Shown here: positions 24,023 to 31,511 of the stretch, piece after piece
Position numbering within the stretch: the stretch's first letter is position 1
Layout: each line of letters begins with the position of its first letter
NCBI GenBank assembly: GCA_002428525.1
Contig: DIWU01000021.1
Coordinates: 1 to 31,511, forward strand
Source: a bacterium UBP14_UBA6098
GTDB taxonomy: Bacteria; UBP14; UBA6098
Reading direction: 5' to 3'
DNA: 31,511 nt
Notes under the pieces: generated by a model
The model's input: only the letters and a program-made list of their open reading frames with translations
Told to the model about the DNA's origin: nothing
The model's database searches: none
Translations under genes and position numbers: made by a program

Positions 24023-26047
24023 ATGATCAGGGGTAGAAAGTTTGTGTTGGCCGCGGTTTTATTGGGCATGATATTTGCCCAAGCCGCAATGGCCGACGTG
24101 TTGTTCAAATATCCGGTGGAGGCTGACGCGGCCCACGCCATCGGAACTGTTGTCAAGATGGATGGCGACCAGATCGTGGCCGCCGCCGCCGGCGACAGGG
24201 ATATCCTCGGTGTCGTCGTGGCCTATGAGGCCGACGGCGCGGAACATTTCGTCCTCGTTGCGAACGCCGGTCAGCTGGCGATCAGGGTCGCTTCCGCGGT
24301 CAACGCGGGGGACAGACTCACGATCTCCGCTACCGCCGGTGCCGCTCAAACAGCGGCTAACGACGAAGATATTCTCGTTGCGGTCGCTCTCGAGGATGCC
24401 GCCGCGGCCGGGACGATCATCGCTCAGATTATGGTGATCGACAACCAAGCCAAATACAGCGCCTACGACAATACCGGCGATCTTTATATCACGTCGGATA
24501 ATGTTCAGGGCGCCCTCGGCGACCTCGATACGAAGATCGGGGACATCCTCGGTGGAACCGGAACCGTGAACTCGCTCGATAACGGCGACATTACGACTGT
24601 CACCAATCTGGGCGGCGGTGTCTGGGAGACCAATGTCACCACCGATGCGGCTGATTTCAGCGAGGCCGGCGGAGCTCTCTCCATCGCCGACAACGCGATT
24701 CAGTCGGCCGAGATCGAAAACGGAACTATTGTCAACGAGGACATTAGCGCCACAGCCGACATCGCTGTCAGCAAGCTCGACGGCGGAACCGACGGCCAGA
24801 TCCTCTCCACAGTGGCCGGAGCGCCCACTTGGAGTGATGTTTCCGCAGTGAATCAAGACCTCACCGAAGGCGCCGGAATCGCGGATTTCACCTACGATGG
24901 TAGCGCAACCGCCACGGTCGCGATCAATAACGCTTGGTTCAACGGGGACGCTCTCGTGGGCGCCACCGGAACCGTCACGATTCAAGATAACGCGGTCGAT
25001 GACAACGACATCGACTGGGGAACCGGCGCTGGAGAGATCAGCGCTACTGATATGCCCATCGCCGATGCGGGTGGCTATTATGCCACCGACGATGTCGAGG
25101 CCGCTCTTCAAGCCCTCGGTTCCTTGACCGGTGGAAGCGTTGTCAACCAGATCACCGGCGGGAACGGTATCGTTCCCAACGGCCCCTCTACAGGCAACGT
25201 CACACTTAATGTCGATCTCACCGAGCTGAACTACACCGGCCTTACAGCCGCAAGCGCGACTCAGCTGAATGTCGTTTATGGAACCGGTGCAAATACTGCA
25301 GTCGAAGGTAACGAAACCGCGACGATCACAGCCGGTAGCGGTTTGACCGGCGGTATCGCCGCCGACGCCCTCGGCGACGGCTTCACCAGCACATTGACAG
25401 TCGGCGACGGAAACGGTCTCACGGTTAATGACGACGACATCGATGTCAACGTCGATGACGCCACTATCGAGATCGCGACCGATGCCCTTCGCGTCAAGGC
25501 CGACGGTATCAACGACTCGCATATCGACTGGGGCACCGGCGCTAATGAGGTTGCCGCCGGCGATGTTCCCCTCGTCGATACCGACGATCATTTCACAACG
25601 AACGATGTCGAGTTCGCTATCGACGCTCTCGCCGATAGAATCGACGAGGTCGAATCCGGCGGCGGACAGCAAGTGCTTTCCGACGATGTGACTGCGGCCA
25701 ACTTGAACGACGATGCAGTATGGAGCACTCTCGCTCAGGTTACCTATACCAGCACATACCTCAATCCCATCGTGCTGAACTTCACCGGCACCTTCGACGA
25801 TCGCGGCGGCAATAACGGCGCGTATTTCGAGGTTCAAGTCTATAACGGCTCAGCCGTCCTCGAGACCAGAACCATCATAATCAACGACCGTAATTACCAC
25901 CAGAGCCAAGAAGTGAGCATCAACGCTTATATCGCATCCCCCGCCACCGGCGTGACATACTCTGTTCGCGCCAAGCAGGTGAAAGACCCCTACGATTCGG
26001 GTCGCGCGGTCAACGGCAGATTGATCCTCATGGAGGTCAACGGCTAA
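24023..26047 (+). CDS. tail-fibre-like surface protein with cement-like N-domain
   Basis: A 674-residue exported protein. ATG 24023 follows AGGAGG by six bases and starts a signal peptide ending near AQAAMA. Residues about 22-139 form the domain shared with the next two proteins (DVLFKYPVEA, IGTVVKMDGD, GVVVAYEADG, AGDRLTI, VALEDAAAAG). The shaft is rich in Gly, Thr, Asp and Asn, with tail-fibre-like IENGTIVNEDISA and three copies of a motif TxDxVExALxxL (near 155-172, 352-370 and 522-541); the last two are each preceded by a DIDWGTGA / HIDWGTGA segment. The last about 105 residues repeat the C-terminal domain of the protein from 22851 (TFDDRGGNNGAY, QEVSIN, YSVRAKQVKDPYDSGR). Inferred to be a trimeric fibre or adhesin. 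A terminator follows. Confidence 0.85.
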   Translation: MIRGRKFVLAAVLLGMIFAQAAMADVLFKYPVEADAAHAIGTVVKMDGDQIVAAAAGDRDILGVVVAYEADGAEHFVLVANAGQLAIRVASAVNAGDRLTISATAGAAQTAANDEDILVAVALEDAAAAGTIIAQIMVIDNQAKYSAYDNTGDLYITSDNVQGALGDLDTKIGDILGGTGTVNSLDNGDITTVTNLGGGVWETNVTTDAADFSEAGGALSIADNAIQSAEIENGTIVNEDISATADIAVSKLDGGTDGQILSTVAGAPTWSDVSAVNQDLTEGAGIADFTYDGSATATVAINNAWFNGDALVGATGTVTIQDNAVDDNDIDWGTGAGEISATDMPIADAGGYYATDDVEAALQALGSLTGGSVVNQITGGNGIVPNGPSTGNVTLNVDLTELNYTGLTAASATQLNVVYGTGANTAVEGNETATITAGSGLTGGIAADALGDGFTSTLTVGDGNGLTVNDDDIDVNVDDATIEIATDALRVKADGINDSHIDWGTGANEVAAGDVPLVDTDDHFTTNDVEFAIDALADRIDEVESGGGQQVLSDDVTAANLNDDAVWSTLAQVTYTSTYLNPIVLNFTGTFDDRGGNNGAYFEVQVYNGSAVLETRTIIINDRNYHQSQEVSINAYIASPATGVTYSVRAKQVKDPYDSGRAVNGRLILMEVNG

Positions 26048-26054
26048 ATCCCCC

Positions 26055-26099
26055 CCCGGGCGCCCGCGCGGTGTCCGGGATTTTGATTGAGTTTTTTTT
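26055..26099 (+). terminator. Rho-independent terminator
   Basis: CCCGGGCGCC (26055-26064) pairs with GGTGTCCGGG (26070-26079) over ten positions, two of them G-T, around a CGCGC loop. TTTT follows at 26081-26084 and T8 at 26092-26099. It starts eight bases after the preceding stop codon. Confidence 0.82.
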
Positions 26100-26132
26100 C
26101 TCGTGAAAATGACGATTTACAAAGGACGAACA

Positions 26133-28022
26133 GTGTTGGGGAGAAGAGAGATAGTAGTCATTATTCTCACTTTCGCATGTATCACATCGGGGCGAGCGCT
26201 TGCCGCCGATGTGCTCAAGTTGAAGGTTGGGGGTGATGCGGGTCTCGGGATCGGAACGGTGGTTAGGGTGTCCGGGCCGGATGCGGTTTCGGCTTGTGGT
26301 CTCGGGCAAACGCCGGTCGGCGTTATTGTCAGCTATGAGGATGTTGTCGGCGGCAGAGAATATCTCGTTGCCTCTTCGGGCATTGCGGAAAATGTCCTCT
26401 GTGCCGAGGCGATTACCGCCGGCGATATTCTGGTTCCCGCGGCCGGCGGTGCGGCCAAGAAGCTTAGCTCGCCCTCAATCGAGTATATCATCGGGACGGC
26501 ATTAGAAACCGCCGCTGGAGGCTCGAGGATAAAGATCATTATCAATGTCCTTTCGCCGGATGCATCCGACGAAAACCTCCAAGAGACCTACGATCTTGCG
26601 GGGAACGATGTCCTTATGTCCGCTTCTGTCGGCGATATCCGCTTCAGAAGCGCGACCTCGGATATCCTCTTCCTCGATGAATCGACCGCAAGGCTCGGCA
26701 TCGGAACCACAGACCCCACTTCTAAGTTGGAGGTCTCAAACGCCGGCGATGTCGGCTTGACGATGAATGTCGAGTCCGGTGCCAATGGCCGCGAATCGCA
26801 GATGACCCTTCGCGCGACCTTCGATACCTACCCGAGCGATCTCGCAAGGCGCAATGTCGCCTCGATCAAAGGGGATTTCGATAATCCCGCCGGTGGAGCC
26901 GCCACTTGGGATAAGGCCGCGTTGATATTCGGCGTTCCGGGAAGCGACCAGACCTCAGAAGGCGATACCGAGCCGAAGGAAAGAATGCGCATCACGAATA
27001 ACGGAAACCTCGGCGTCGGGACGAACGACCCGACCGCAAGGCTCCATGTTGAGGGCGATGCCCGTGTCACCGGCAGATACTACGACAGCTCGAACGACGC
27101 CGGAACCGACGCGCAGATTCTCTCCAGCACCGGCACTGGCACGAATTGGATAGACGCCTCCTTAGGGCTGAATTGCCCGATAACATACTACACCGCGATT
27201 CCCTACGGCCCCCAGACCTTTTCAATCCTGACCCCCTTTCCCATTCCTGATGGGTCTTGCACCGGCGTTTCGAGTTCAATCATAGTCTCCGGCTACCTTG
27301 GCGCGGTTGCGACCTCCGCAATCACGATAACGATGAACATCACTCATCCCTACGATTCCGATCTCGAGATAGTGCTCGTCGCCCCGAACGGCGATATTCT
27401 CGGTTTATCCAACAGTTGCGGGGGAAGCGGCGATAACTTCATCAACACGGTTTTCTCCGACGGCGCCGCAAGCTATATCTCTAGCGGCTCAGCGCCTTTC
27501 ACCGGAACATATAGGCCGGAGCAATATACCTTCTCGGGGGATTGCATATTCTCGACGATCAGCTCCTTCGGTGCTATCGGCGGCGGCTCGCTAAACCCCA
27601 ACGGTCTATGGCAGTTGAGGGCATTCGATATTTACAGTCCCGATGCCGGCACGATTAATAGCTGGAGTATCACTTTCCCGGGCTACACCTATTACGAGCC
27701 TTACGAAGTCAGCACGCCCCAGCGGATCATACGGGGTTCGGTCGGCTCAGACGGCTCGATTGTCAGCGGCGGAGGGTTCTCCGTAGTTTGGGCGGGCACG
27801 GGGCTTTACGATATATACTTCACAACCCCCTTCTCGGATCGTCCCACGGCTACCGCGTCGCAGGTTTACCCAAGCTTCGACGGTTTTGGAGGCGGCGGAA
27901 GCACGCTTGACAATGCGGTGATTGTCGGCCTAAGCTCGACGAGACTGAGGATTAAAACCGGCGACAGCGATGGCGACGTGAGCAACAGAAATTTCACTTT
28001 TATTGTTATAGGTTCAAATTAA
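26133..28022 (+). CDS. tail-fibre-like surface protein with proprotein-convertase P domain
   Basis: A 629-residue exported protein. GTG 26133 is taken as the start because AAAGGA lies six bases upstream and a signal peptide follows (REIVVIILTFACITSGRALA); GTG 26103 and ATG 26109 are in frame but have no ribosome site. Residues about 24-142 are the shared N-terminal domain (DVLKLKV, IGTVVRVSG, VGVIVSYED, YLVASSG, AGDILVPAAGG, IGTALETAAGG). Two tail-fibre repeats follow, LGIGTTDPTSKLEV (188) and LGVGTNDPTARLHVEG (293). Residues about 345-515 match the P / proprotein-convertase domain: THPYDSDLEIVLVAPNGD, GLSNSCGGSGDNF, NPNGLWQLRAFD and INSWSITF. The last 110 residues are beta-rich with a GTGLYDIYF segment. 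No protease domain is present. Confidence 0.85.
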   Translation: MLGRREIVVIILTFACITSGRALAADVLKLKVGGDAGLGIGTVVRVSGPDAVSACGLGQTPVGVIVSYEDVVGGREYLVASSGIAENVLCAEAITAGDILVPAAGGAAKKLSSPSIEYIIGTALETAAGGSRIKIIINVLSPDASDENLQETYDLAGNDVLMSASVGDIRFRSATSDILFLDESTARLGIGTTDPTSKLEVSNAGDVGLTMNVESGANGRESQMTLRATFDTYPSDLARRNVASIKGDFDNPAGGAATWDKAALIFGVPGSDQTSEGDTEPKERMRITNNGNLGVGTNDPTARLHVEGDARVTGRYYDSSNDAGTDAQILSSTGTGTNWIDASLGLNCPITYYTAIPYGPQTFSILTPFPIPDGSCTGVSSSIIVSGYLGAVATSAITITMNITHPYDSDLEIVLVAPNGDILGLSNSCGGSGDNFINTVFSDGAASYISSGSAPFTGTYRPEQYTFSGDCIFSTISSFGAIGGGSLNPNGLWQLRAFDIYSPDAGTINSWSITFPGYTYYEPYEVSTPQRIIRGSVGSDGSIVSGGGFSVVWAGTGLYDIYFTTPFSDRPTATASQVYPSFDGFGGGGSTLDNAVIVGLSSTRLRIKTGDSDGDVSNRNFTFIVIGSN

Positions 28023-28077
28023 GTATTAATGGGGTTTGGGAGATTGGGTGAGATACAATATGTTTAAGGAGTTTGTT

Positions 28078-31000
28078 ATGAAAAGGATGATCCTCTTAGC
28101 TTTTATCGTTTTAATGGCGATATCGCAATCGAGTATCGCGGATCTGCTTAAGTATCCGCTTGAATGTCCCACCTGCCCGGGTGCGCTTCCGGCCAACAGG
28201 GTCGGTCTCGTTGTGAAGTCGAGCGGCTCCGGCGATATTCTCGCGCCCTGCGCCGATGGCGATCCGGATGCTATCGGCGTGATCGTCGGCTGGGAGGACA
28301 TATACTATATTATAGCCTCTTCGGGGCTTGCTTGGGTGAAGATCACCGGAACACCGGCAGTCGGCGATTGGCTCAAGCCGGCGGCCGGCGGAACCGCCAC
28401 TAACTTCGGCTCCGAATATACCGGTATGGTGATTGGCCAAGTAGTCAATATCAGCGGGACCGACGCTCAGGTTGCATTGAATTTCTTCTCGCTTGCCGCA
28501 GGCCCCACCGGCCCGACCGGCCCTCAAGGCCCGACCGGTGCTATCGGTGCAGTTGGCCCGACAGGCCCGACCGGTGCTATCGGTGCAGTCGGCCCGACAG
28601 GCGCTACCGGTGCAACCGGTGCAGTCGGTGCTACCGGCCCGACAGGCCCTACCGGATCAACCGGCGCTACCGGTGCAACCGGTGCAGTCGGTGCTACCGG
28701 CCCGACAGGCCCTACCGGTGCTATCGGTGCAGTTGGCCCGACAGGCCCGACCGGTGCTATCGGTGCAGTTGGCCCGACAGGCCCTACCGGATCAACCGGC
28801 GCTACCGGTGCAACCGGTGCAACCGGTGCTACCGGCCCGACAGGCCCGACCGGAGCTACCGGTTCTGCAGGCGCAGTCGGCCCTACAGGCCCGACCGGAT
28901 TAACCGGTGCAACAGGCGCAACCGGCGCAACCGGCCCCACCGGCCCGACCGGCGCTACCGGTTCTGCAGGCGCAGTCGGCCCCACCGGCCCGACCGGCCC
29001 AGCCGGCCCAACCGGCGCTGTCGGTCCAACCGGCCCCTCCGGAACAAGCTACTGGACAGACCACGGAACCTATCTTTCTCCGGCCGATGGCGAGGATGTC
29101 TATTCCGACGGAGCTTTTTATACCCCCTCGGCTTACGGTATAGTTCATCACAGCGCTCTCGGAAGGGGCGGACAGGCCTCAGGATGGCACCCGAATTATG
29201 ATTACTCAACCACTCCCGGCATTTGGCTCGAAAACGCCTATGGTGAGGGGGGCGGTTTCTTCGCAAACGACGATATGGCGGCGATTTGGTCCCCCGGCGA
29301 CGGCGGGTGGATACTGAAGATCTTCGACGAGGACTATCTTCCATCTACGGCGACTCCTTTGATCGGGTTCGATTTCAACGGCAATTTCGCTCCGGGAACA
29401 GATAATACGCTAACCGTCGGACGAACCGACCTCAGGTTCAATAACGGATATTTCACAAACCTAACACTCGGCGGTGTCACAATAAGCTCTTGGCCAAGCG
29501 GCGGCTCGAGCCTCTGGGCGGATGCCGGTGATTATGTTTATCCCACGACAAGCACTCAATTCCGAGTTTACGATAATACTAGCGGTTTTTACGGATTGTG
29601 GTTTGTTCCGGATGTCGCGACAAGCGCTGTCGCTAACCTATATCACGGTTCTGGAACTCACGCCGAGATATGCGTCGGCTCTACTTATAGTCTTTACACT
29701 TCCGGCGGCACCTACGGCATTTATGCCAGCGGGTCGTCCTATGGCGGTTATTTTTCCGGAAATGTCCATGTCACCGGCAATCTCACAGTAGATGGCACTT
29801 ACCCCGGAGGCGGCGGTTCAAGCTATTGGACGCAAGCCGGCAACTACGTGTATCCCACCAGCAACTCAAATGTCCAAATCGACTACAACGGCTCGAATAC
29901 ATATGGAATCTATGTTTCAAAATCCAGTGTTGCATCTGCGCCGACGAATTATTTCTATATGGGTGGATCTGCTGACGGAACAGACTATGGCACAGGTTTA
30001 TCGGCTGGTATAAGAGCATATAGATGGTATGGAGACGTTTACTCGGCGGCTATCCAAGGCTGGAGTTACGGTGATTACACAAGATGTGGCGGAACACTTG
30101 GGTATTGCGGTAGTTCTTGGGGTTCGCATGGTTACAAGAATAGCGGTTCTATCTACTACGGCACATACTGGACAAGCTCCGGCTCCGGCACCGGCCGCCC
30201 CGCTCCGCCCCGCGGCGGCAAAGATTCCGCCTACGATCCGGGTGGGGTTCATATCAATATCGGTGCGGGCGGCTACGGCGACCTCTTTGGGCTTCACGCA
30301 CAAGGGCAGATCTACGGCGCCTACTTCGAGGGCGGAAGATACGGCCTCTACACCTACGGCGACCGCTTCGTCAACGGCCTCGATGTCCATCTGACCGATG
30401 TCGGCGAAGAGGACATGGCTGTTTCATTCACAACGACCTCCATCGAGGCCAAAATCAATACCGATGGAATCGGCAGGCTCAGCGCCGGTTCGAGCAGGAT
30501 TGAATTCGATCCCGAGTTCAAGAAGCTCATCGATCCGGCAAACCGGGTCACCGTCACCGTCACGCCCCTCGGGTCATGCAATGGTGTTTACCTTTCCGAA
30601 GTCGATGAAAACGGCTTCACCGTGAGGGAAAACAACGGCGGCGAGAGCGATGTCGAGTTCATGTGGATTGCGATGGCGCGCAGAGTAGATTCGCGCGACA
30701 GGGCAAAGCTCCCGCGCGAGGTGATCGCATCGGACTACACCGACAAAATCGCCCGCGGCCTCCACAACGACGCCGACACCCGCACCGACGGCGAAGGCCT
30801 TTACTTCGAGGACGGCGACCTTGTTGTCGGCGTCCATGAGTCGCTCATCCCCGACCCGAACTTCATGGCTCTGAAAGAGGAATTCTCCAATTATCCGGGC
30901 AAACGCTCCTACAGCGAGTGGGCATCCATGTTCGGTAGCTACGGCAAAGAGTTAGGCATGTCCCGCGCGGAGTTCGAATCGAACACGGCGGAAGCATCCG

Positions 31001-31242
31001 AGGTCCTGTTCGACCAGTTCGGCAACCAAATCCCCTCGGAATGGGTCGAGGAACTCAAGGCCGACGGCGTCCAGATGTTCACCCGCGAACAGGCCGAGGC
31101 CCGCAGAAAGCAAGCGCTCATTGACAACGCCCGCGCCCTCCGCGAGGCCGAGGAGCACGGCGCGAATATATTAAAGGAAGAAGAGAAGTCCGCGGCGCAA
31201 AGGAAGTCCAACCTCGCGCCGAAAACGACGACGACAAAATAG
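28078..31242 (+). CDS. collagen-like tail-fibre surface protein with cement-like N-domain
   Basis: A 1054-residue exported protein. ATG 28078 follows AAGGAG by seven bases and starts the signal peptide MKRMILLAFIVLMAISQSSI. Residues about 20-140 are the shared N-terminal domain (DLLKYPLE, VGLVVKSSG, IGVIVGWED, IIASSG, VGDWLKPAAGG). Residues 142-321 are 60 uninterrupted Gly-X-Y triplets. A long beta-rich region follows with three segments of the type SxYWTxxGxYxYP (about 323, 478, 582) and many YGIYASG/YGLYTYG repeats. Residues about 762-872 are a conserved module (SSRIEFDPEFKKLI, VTVTPLGSCNGVYL, GFTVRENNGGESDVEFMWIA) found in other bacterial tail-fibre-like proteins. The C-terminal 180 residues are charged, ending in an Ala/Glu/Lys/Arg-rich probable coiled coil and a Thr-rich tip. 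Likely a trimeric surface fibre. Confidence 0.87.
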   Translation: MKRMILLAFIVLMAISQSSIADLLKYPLECPTCPGALPANRVGLVVKSSGSGDILAPCADGDPDAIGVIVGWEDIYYIIASSGLAWVKITGTPAVGDWLKPAAGGTATNFGSEYTGMVIGQVVNISGTDAQVALNFFSLAAGPTGPTGPQGPTGAIGAVGPTGPTGAIGAVGPTGATGATGAVGATGPTGPTGSTGATGATGAVGATGPTGPTGAIGAVGPTGPTGAIGAVGPTGPTGSTGATGATGATGATGPTGPTGATGSAGAVGPTGPTGLTGATGATGATGPTGPTGATGSAGAVGPTGPTGPAGPTGAVGPTGPSGTSYWTDHGTYLSPADGEDVYSDGAFYTPSAYGIVHHSALGRGGQASGWHPNYDYSTTPGIWLENAYGEGGGFFANDDMAAIWSPGDGGWILKIFDEDYLPSTATPLIGFDFNGNFAPGTDNTLTVGRTDLRFNNGYFTNLTLGGVTISSWPSGGSSLWADAGDYVYPTTSTQFRVYDNTSGFYGLWFVPDVATSAVANLYHGSGTHAEICVGSTYSLYTSGGTYGIYASGSSYGGYFSGNVHVTGNLTVDGTYPGGGGSSYWTQAGNYVYPTSNSNVQIDYNGSNTYGIYVSKSSVASAPTNYFYMGGSADGTDYGTGLSAGIRAYRWYGDVYSAAIQGWSYGDYTRCGGTLGYCGSSWGSHGYKNSGSIYYGTYWTSSGSGTGRPAPPRGGKDSAYDPGGVHINIGAGGYGDLFGLHAQGQIYGAYFEGGRYGLYTYGDRFVNGLDVHLTDVGEEDMAVSFTTTSIEAKINTDGIGRLSAGSSRIEFDPEFKKLIDPANRVTVTVTPLGSCNGVYLSEVDENGFTVRENNGGESDVEFMWIAMARRVDSRDRAKLPREVIASDYTDKIARGLHNDADTRTDGEGLYFEDGDLVVGVHESLIPDPNFMALKEEFSNYPGKRSYSEWASMFGSYGKELGMSRAEFESNTAEASEVLFDQFGNQIPSEWVEELKADGVQMFTREQAEARRKQALIDNARALREAEEHGANILKEEEKSAAQRKSNLAPKTTTTK
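28501..29040 (+). repeat. collagen-triplet-coding repeat tract
   Basis: 540 bases encode exactly 60 Gly-X-Y triplets, made from a few units: GPTGPT, GAIGAV, GATGAT, GSTGAT and GSAGAV. Longer DNA copies recur, such as the GPTGPTGAIGAV unit, so slippage and unequal recombination can change its length. It has no charged residue at all. Confidence 0.93.
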
Positions 31243-31245
31243 GCG

Positions 31246-31511
31246 ATGACCGAACACGAACAAAATATCATCCCTAATCCCCCCCGGCCCCCCTTTCACA
31301 AGGGGGGAGGAAGAACCAAGTCCCCCTTGTCAAAGGGGGATTTAGGGGGATTGAACACCATCGCCGCGGTCGAACGGACCTCAACAGCCGTCGAAGCGAC
31401 TAAATTGGCAAACGAGCGGGCCACTGCTACCGTGAAACGCTCCACATCGCGGTTGCAAAGCCCAACATCGCCGGAAAAACCGGCCACATATCTCACAAAA
31501 AGCTCTACATT
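31246..31511 (+). CDS. possible partial CDS running off the window
   Basis: ATG 31246 lies three bases after the fibre-gene stop and opens a frame with no stop to the window edge (88 codons). It begins MTEHEQNIIPNPP and reads straight through the palindromic repeat at 31276-31352, giving Pro/Lys/Gly-rich sequence, then an Ala/Thr/Arg/Ser-rich part (VERTSTAVEATKLANERATA). No good Shine-Dalgarno site is seen. It may be a real gene with an inserted repeat, or an accidental open frame. Confidence 0.3.
   Translation, partial: MTEHEQNIIPNPPRPPFHKGGGRTKSPLSKGDLGGLNTIAAVERTSTAVEATKLANERATATVKRSTSRLQSPTSPEKPATYLTKSST
31276..31352. repeat. large imperfect palindrome (C/G-run repeat)
   Basis: The left arm (from AATCCCCC at 31276 through CCCCCCTTTCACAAGGGGGG) and the right arm (CCCCCTTGTCAAAGGGGG through TTAGGGGGATT, ending 31352) are imperfect inverted copies of about 32 bases each, separated by about 12 bases around GGAAGAACCAAG. 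Each arm is itself palindromic (CCCCCTTT..CAAGGGGG). Elements of this look are dispersed repeats in many environmental bacterial genomes; no transposase is present. Confidence 0.8.

Noticed and set aside
24059..25837. 592-codon minus-strand open frame
   Set aside because: Antisense to the 24023 fibre gene, with repetitive Val/Asp/Gly-rich translation mirroring the sense repeats. No start signal and no domain.
28524..28985. 153-codon minus-strand Pro/Val/Ala-rich frame
   Set aside because: Pure antisense reading of the collagen tract; its regularity comes from the triplet repeat.
28501..29040. Regular direct repeats considered as a CRISPR array
   Set aside because: The period is nine bases, in frame with a long ORF encoding Gly-X-Y triplets; there are no unique spacers and no cas genes.
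31296..31496. 66-codon minus-strand frame at the right edge
   Set aside because: Its C-terminal part is translated from the palindromic repeat (NPPKSPFDKGD-type text), a well-known false-ORF signature, and it has no ribosome site.

Overview
This looks like a chromosomal segment of an uncultured Gram-negative-type bacterium, possibly from the FCB group or a related candidate phylum. The basis is a mix of housekeeping genes of broad bacterial type (ligA, secD, secF, dnaE, uppP, rlmD-like) with envelope proteins typical of that group: a TPR/PD40/OmpA protein, an NHL-propeller protein with a FlgD-like Ig domain, a lipoprotein lytic transglycosylase, and large tail-fibre-like secreted proteins. 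Purines-rich Shine-Dalgarno sites (AGGAGG type) precede most genes. No rRNA, tRNA, CRISPR array, transposase or integrase was seen. The lineage call is an inference from gene style only.

Layout. Positions 1-630: a possible gene tail, a strong terminator, then about 500 bases of structured repeats with no gene. 630-2651: ligA. 2652-3020: a fully base-paired three-arm palindromic element, then a perfect-consensus promoter. 3021-6599: one well-bounded transcription unit, secD-secF-orf, closed by a terminator. 6712-9754: a PorE-like OmpA protein, a zinc-ribbon/Yip1 membrane protein and a DUF2752 membrane protein. 9743-19712 (minus strand): a tightly packed run uppP-dnaE-slt-NHL-rlmD, several pairs overlapping by 4 to 16 bases, followed by a ceramidase-like membrane protein that probably has its own promoter and meets the DUF2752 gene tail to tail. 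19809-21658: a NUDIX hydrolase overlapping an orphan NtrC-type response regulator.

21683-31511: five consecutive plus-strand genes for secreted proteins, ending in a possible further ORF that leaves the window. Three of them (starts 24023, 26133, 28078) begin, after the signal peptide, with the same domain of about 110 residues and then carry different shafts: repeated tail-fibre modules, a tail-fibre segment plus a proprotein-convertase P domain, and 60 uninterrupted Gly-X-Y collagen triplets. Two (22851 and 24023) share another C-terminal domain. This modular surface-fibre locus is the best candidate in the window for an undescribed system.

Working together: secDF and uppP/slt serve protein export and wall synthesis or turnover. 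The OmpA, NHL and fibre proteins are envelope or surface products that would use this export route. ligA, dnaE and rlmD are DNA and rRNA housekeeping. All functional names are from sequence recognition by eye; no database search was run.
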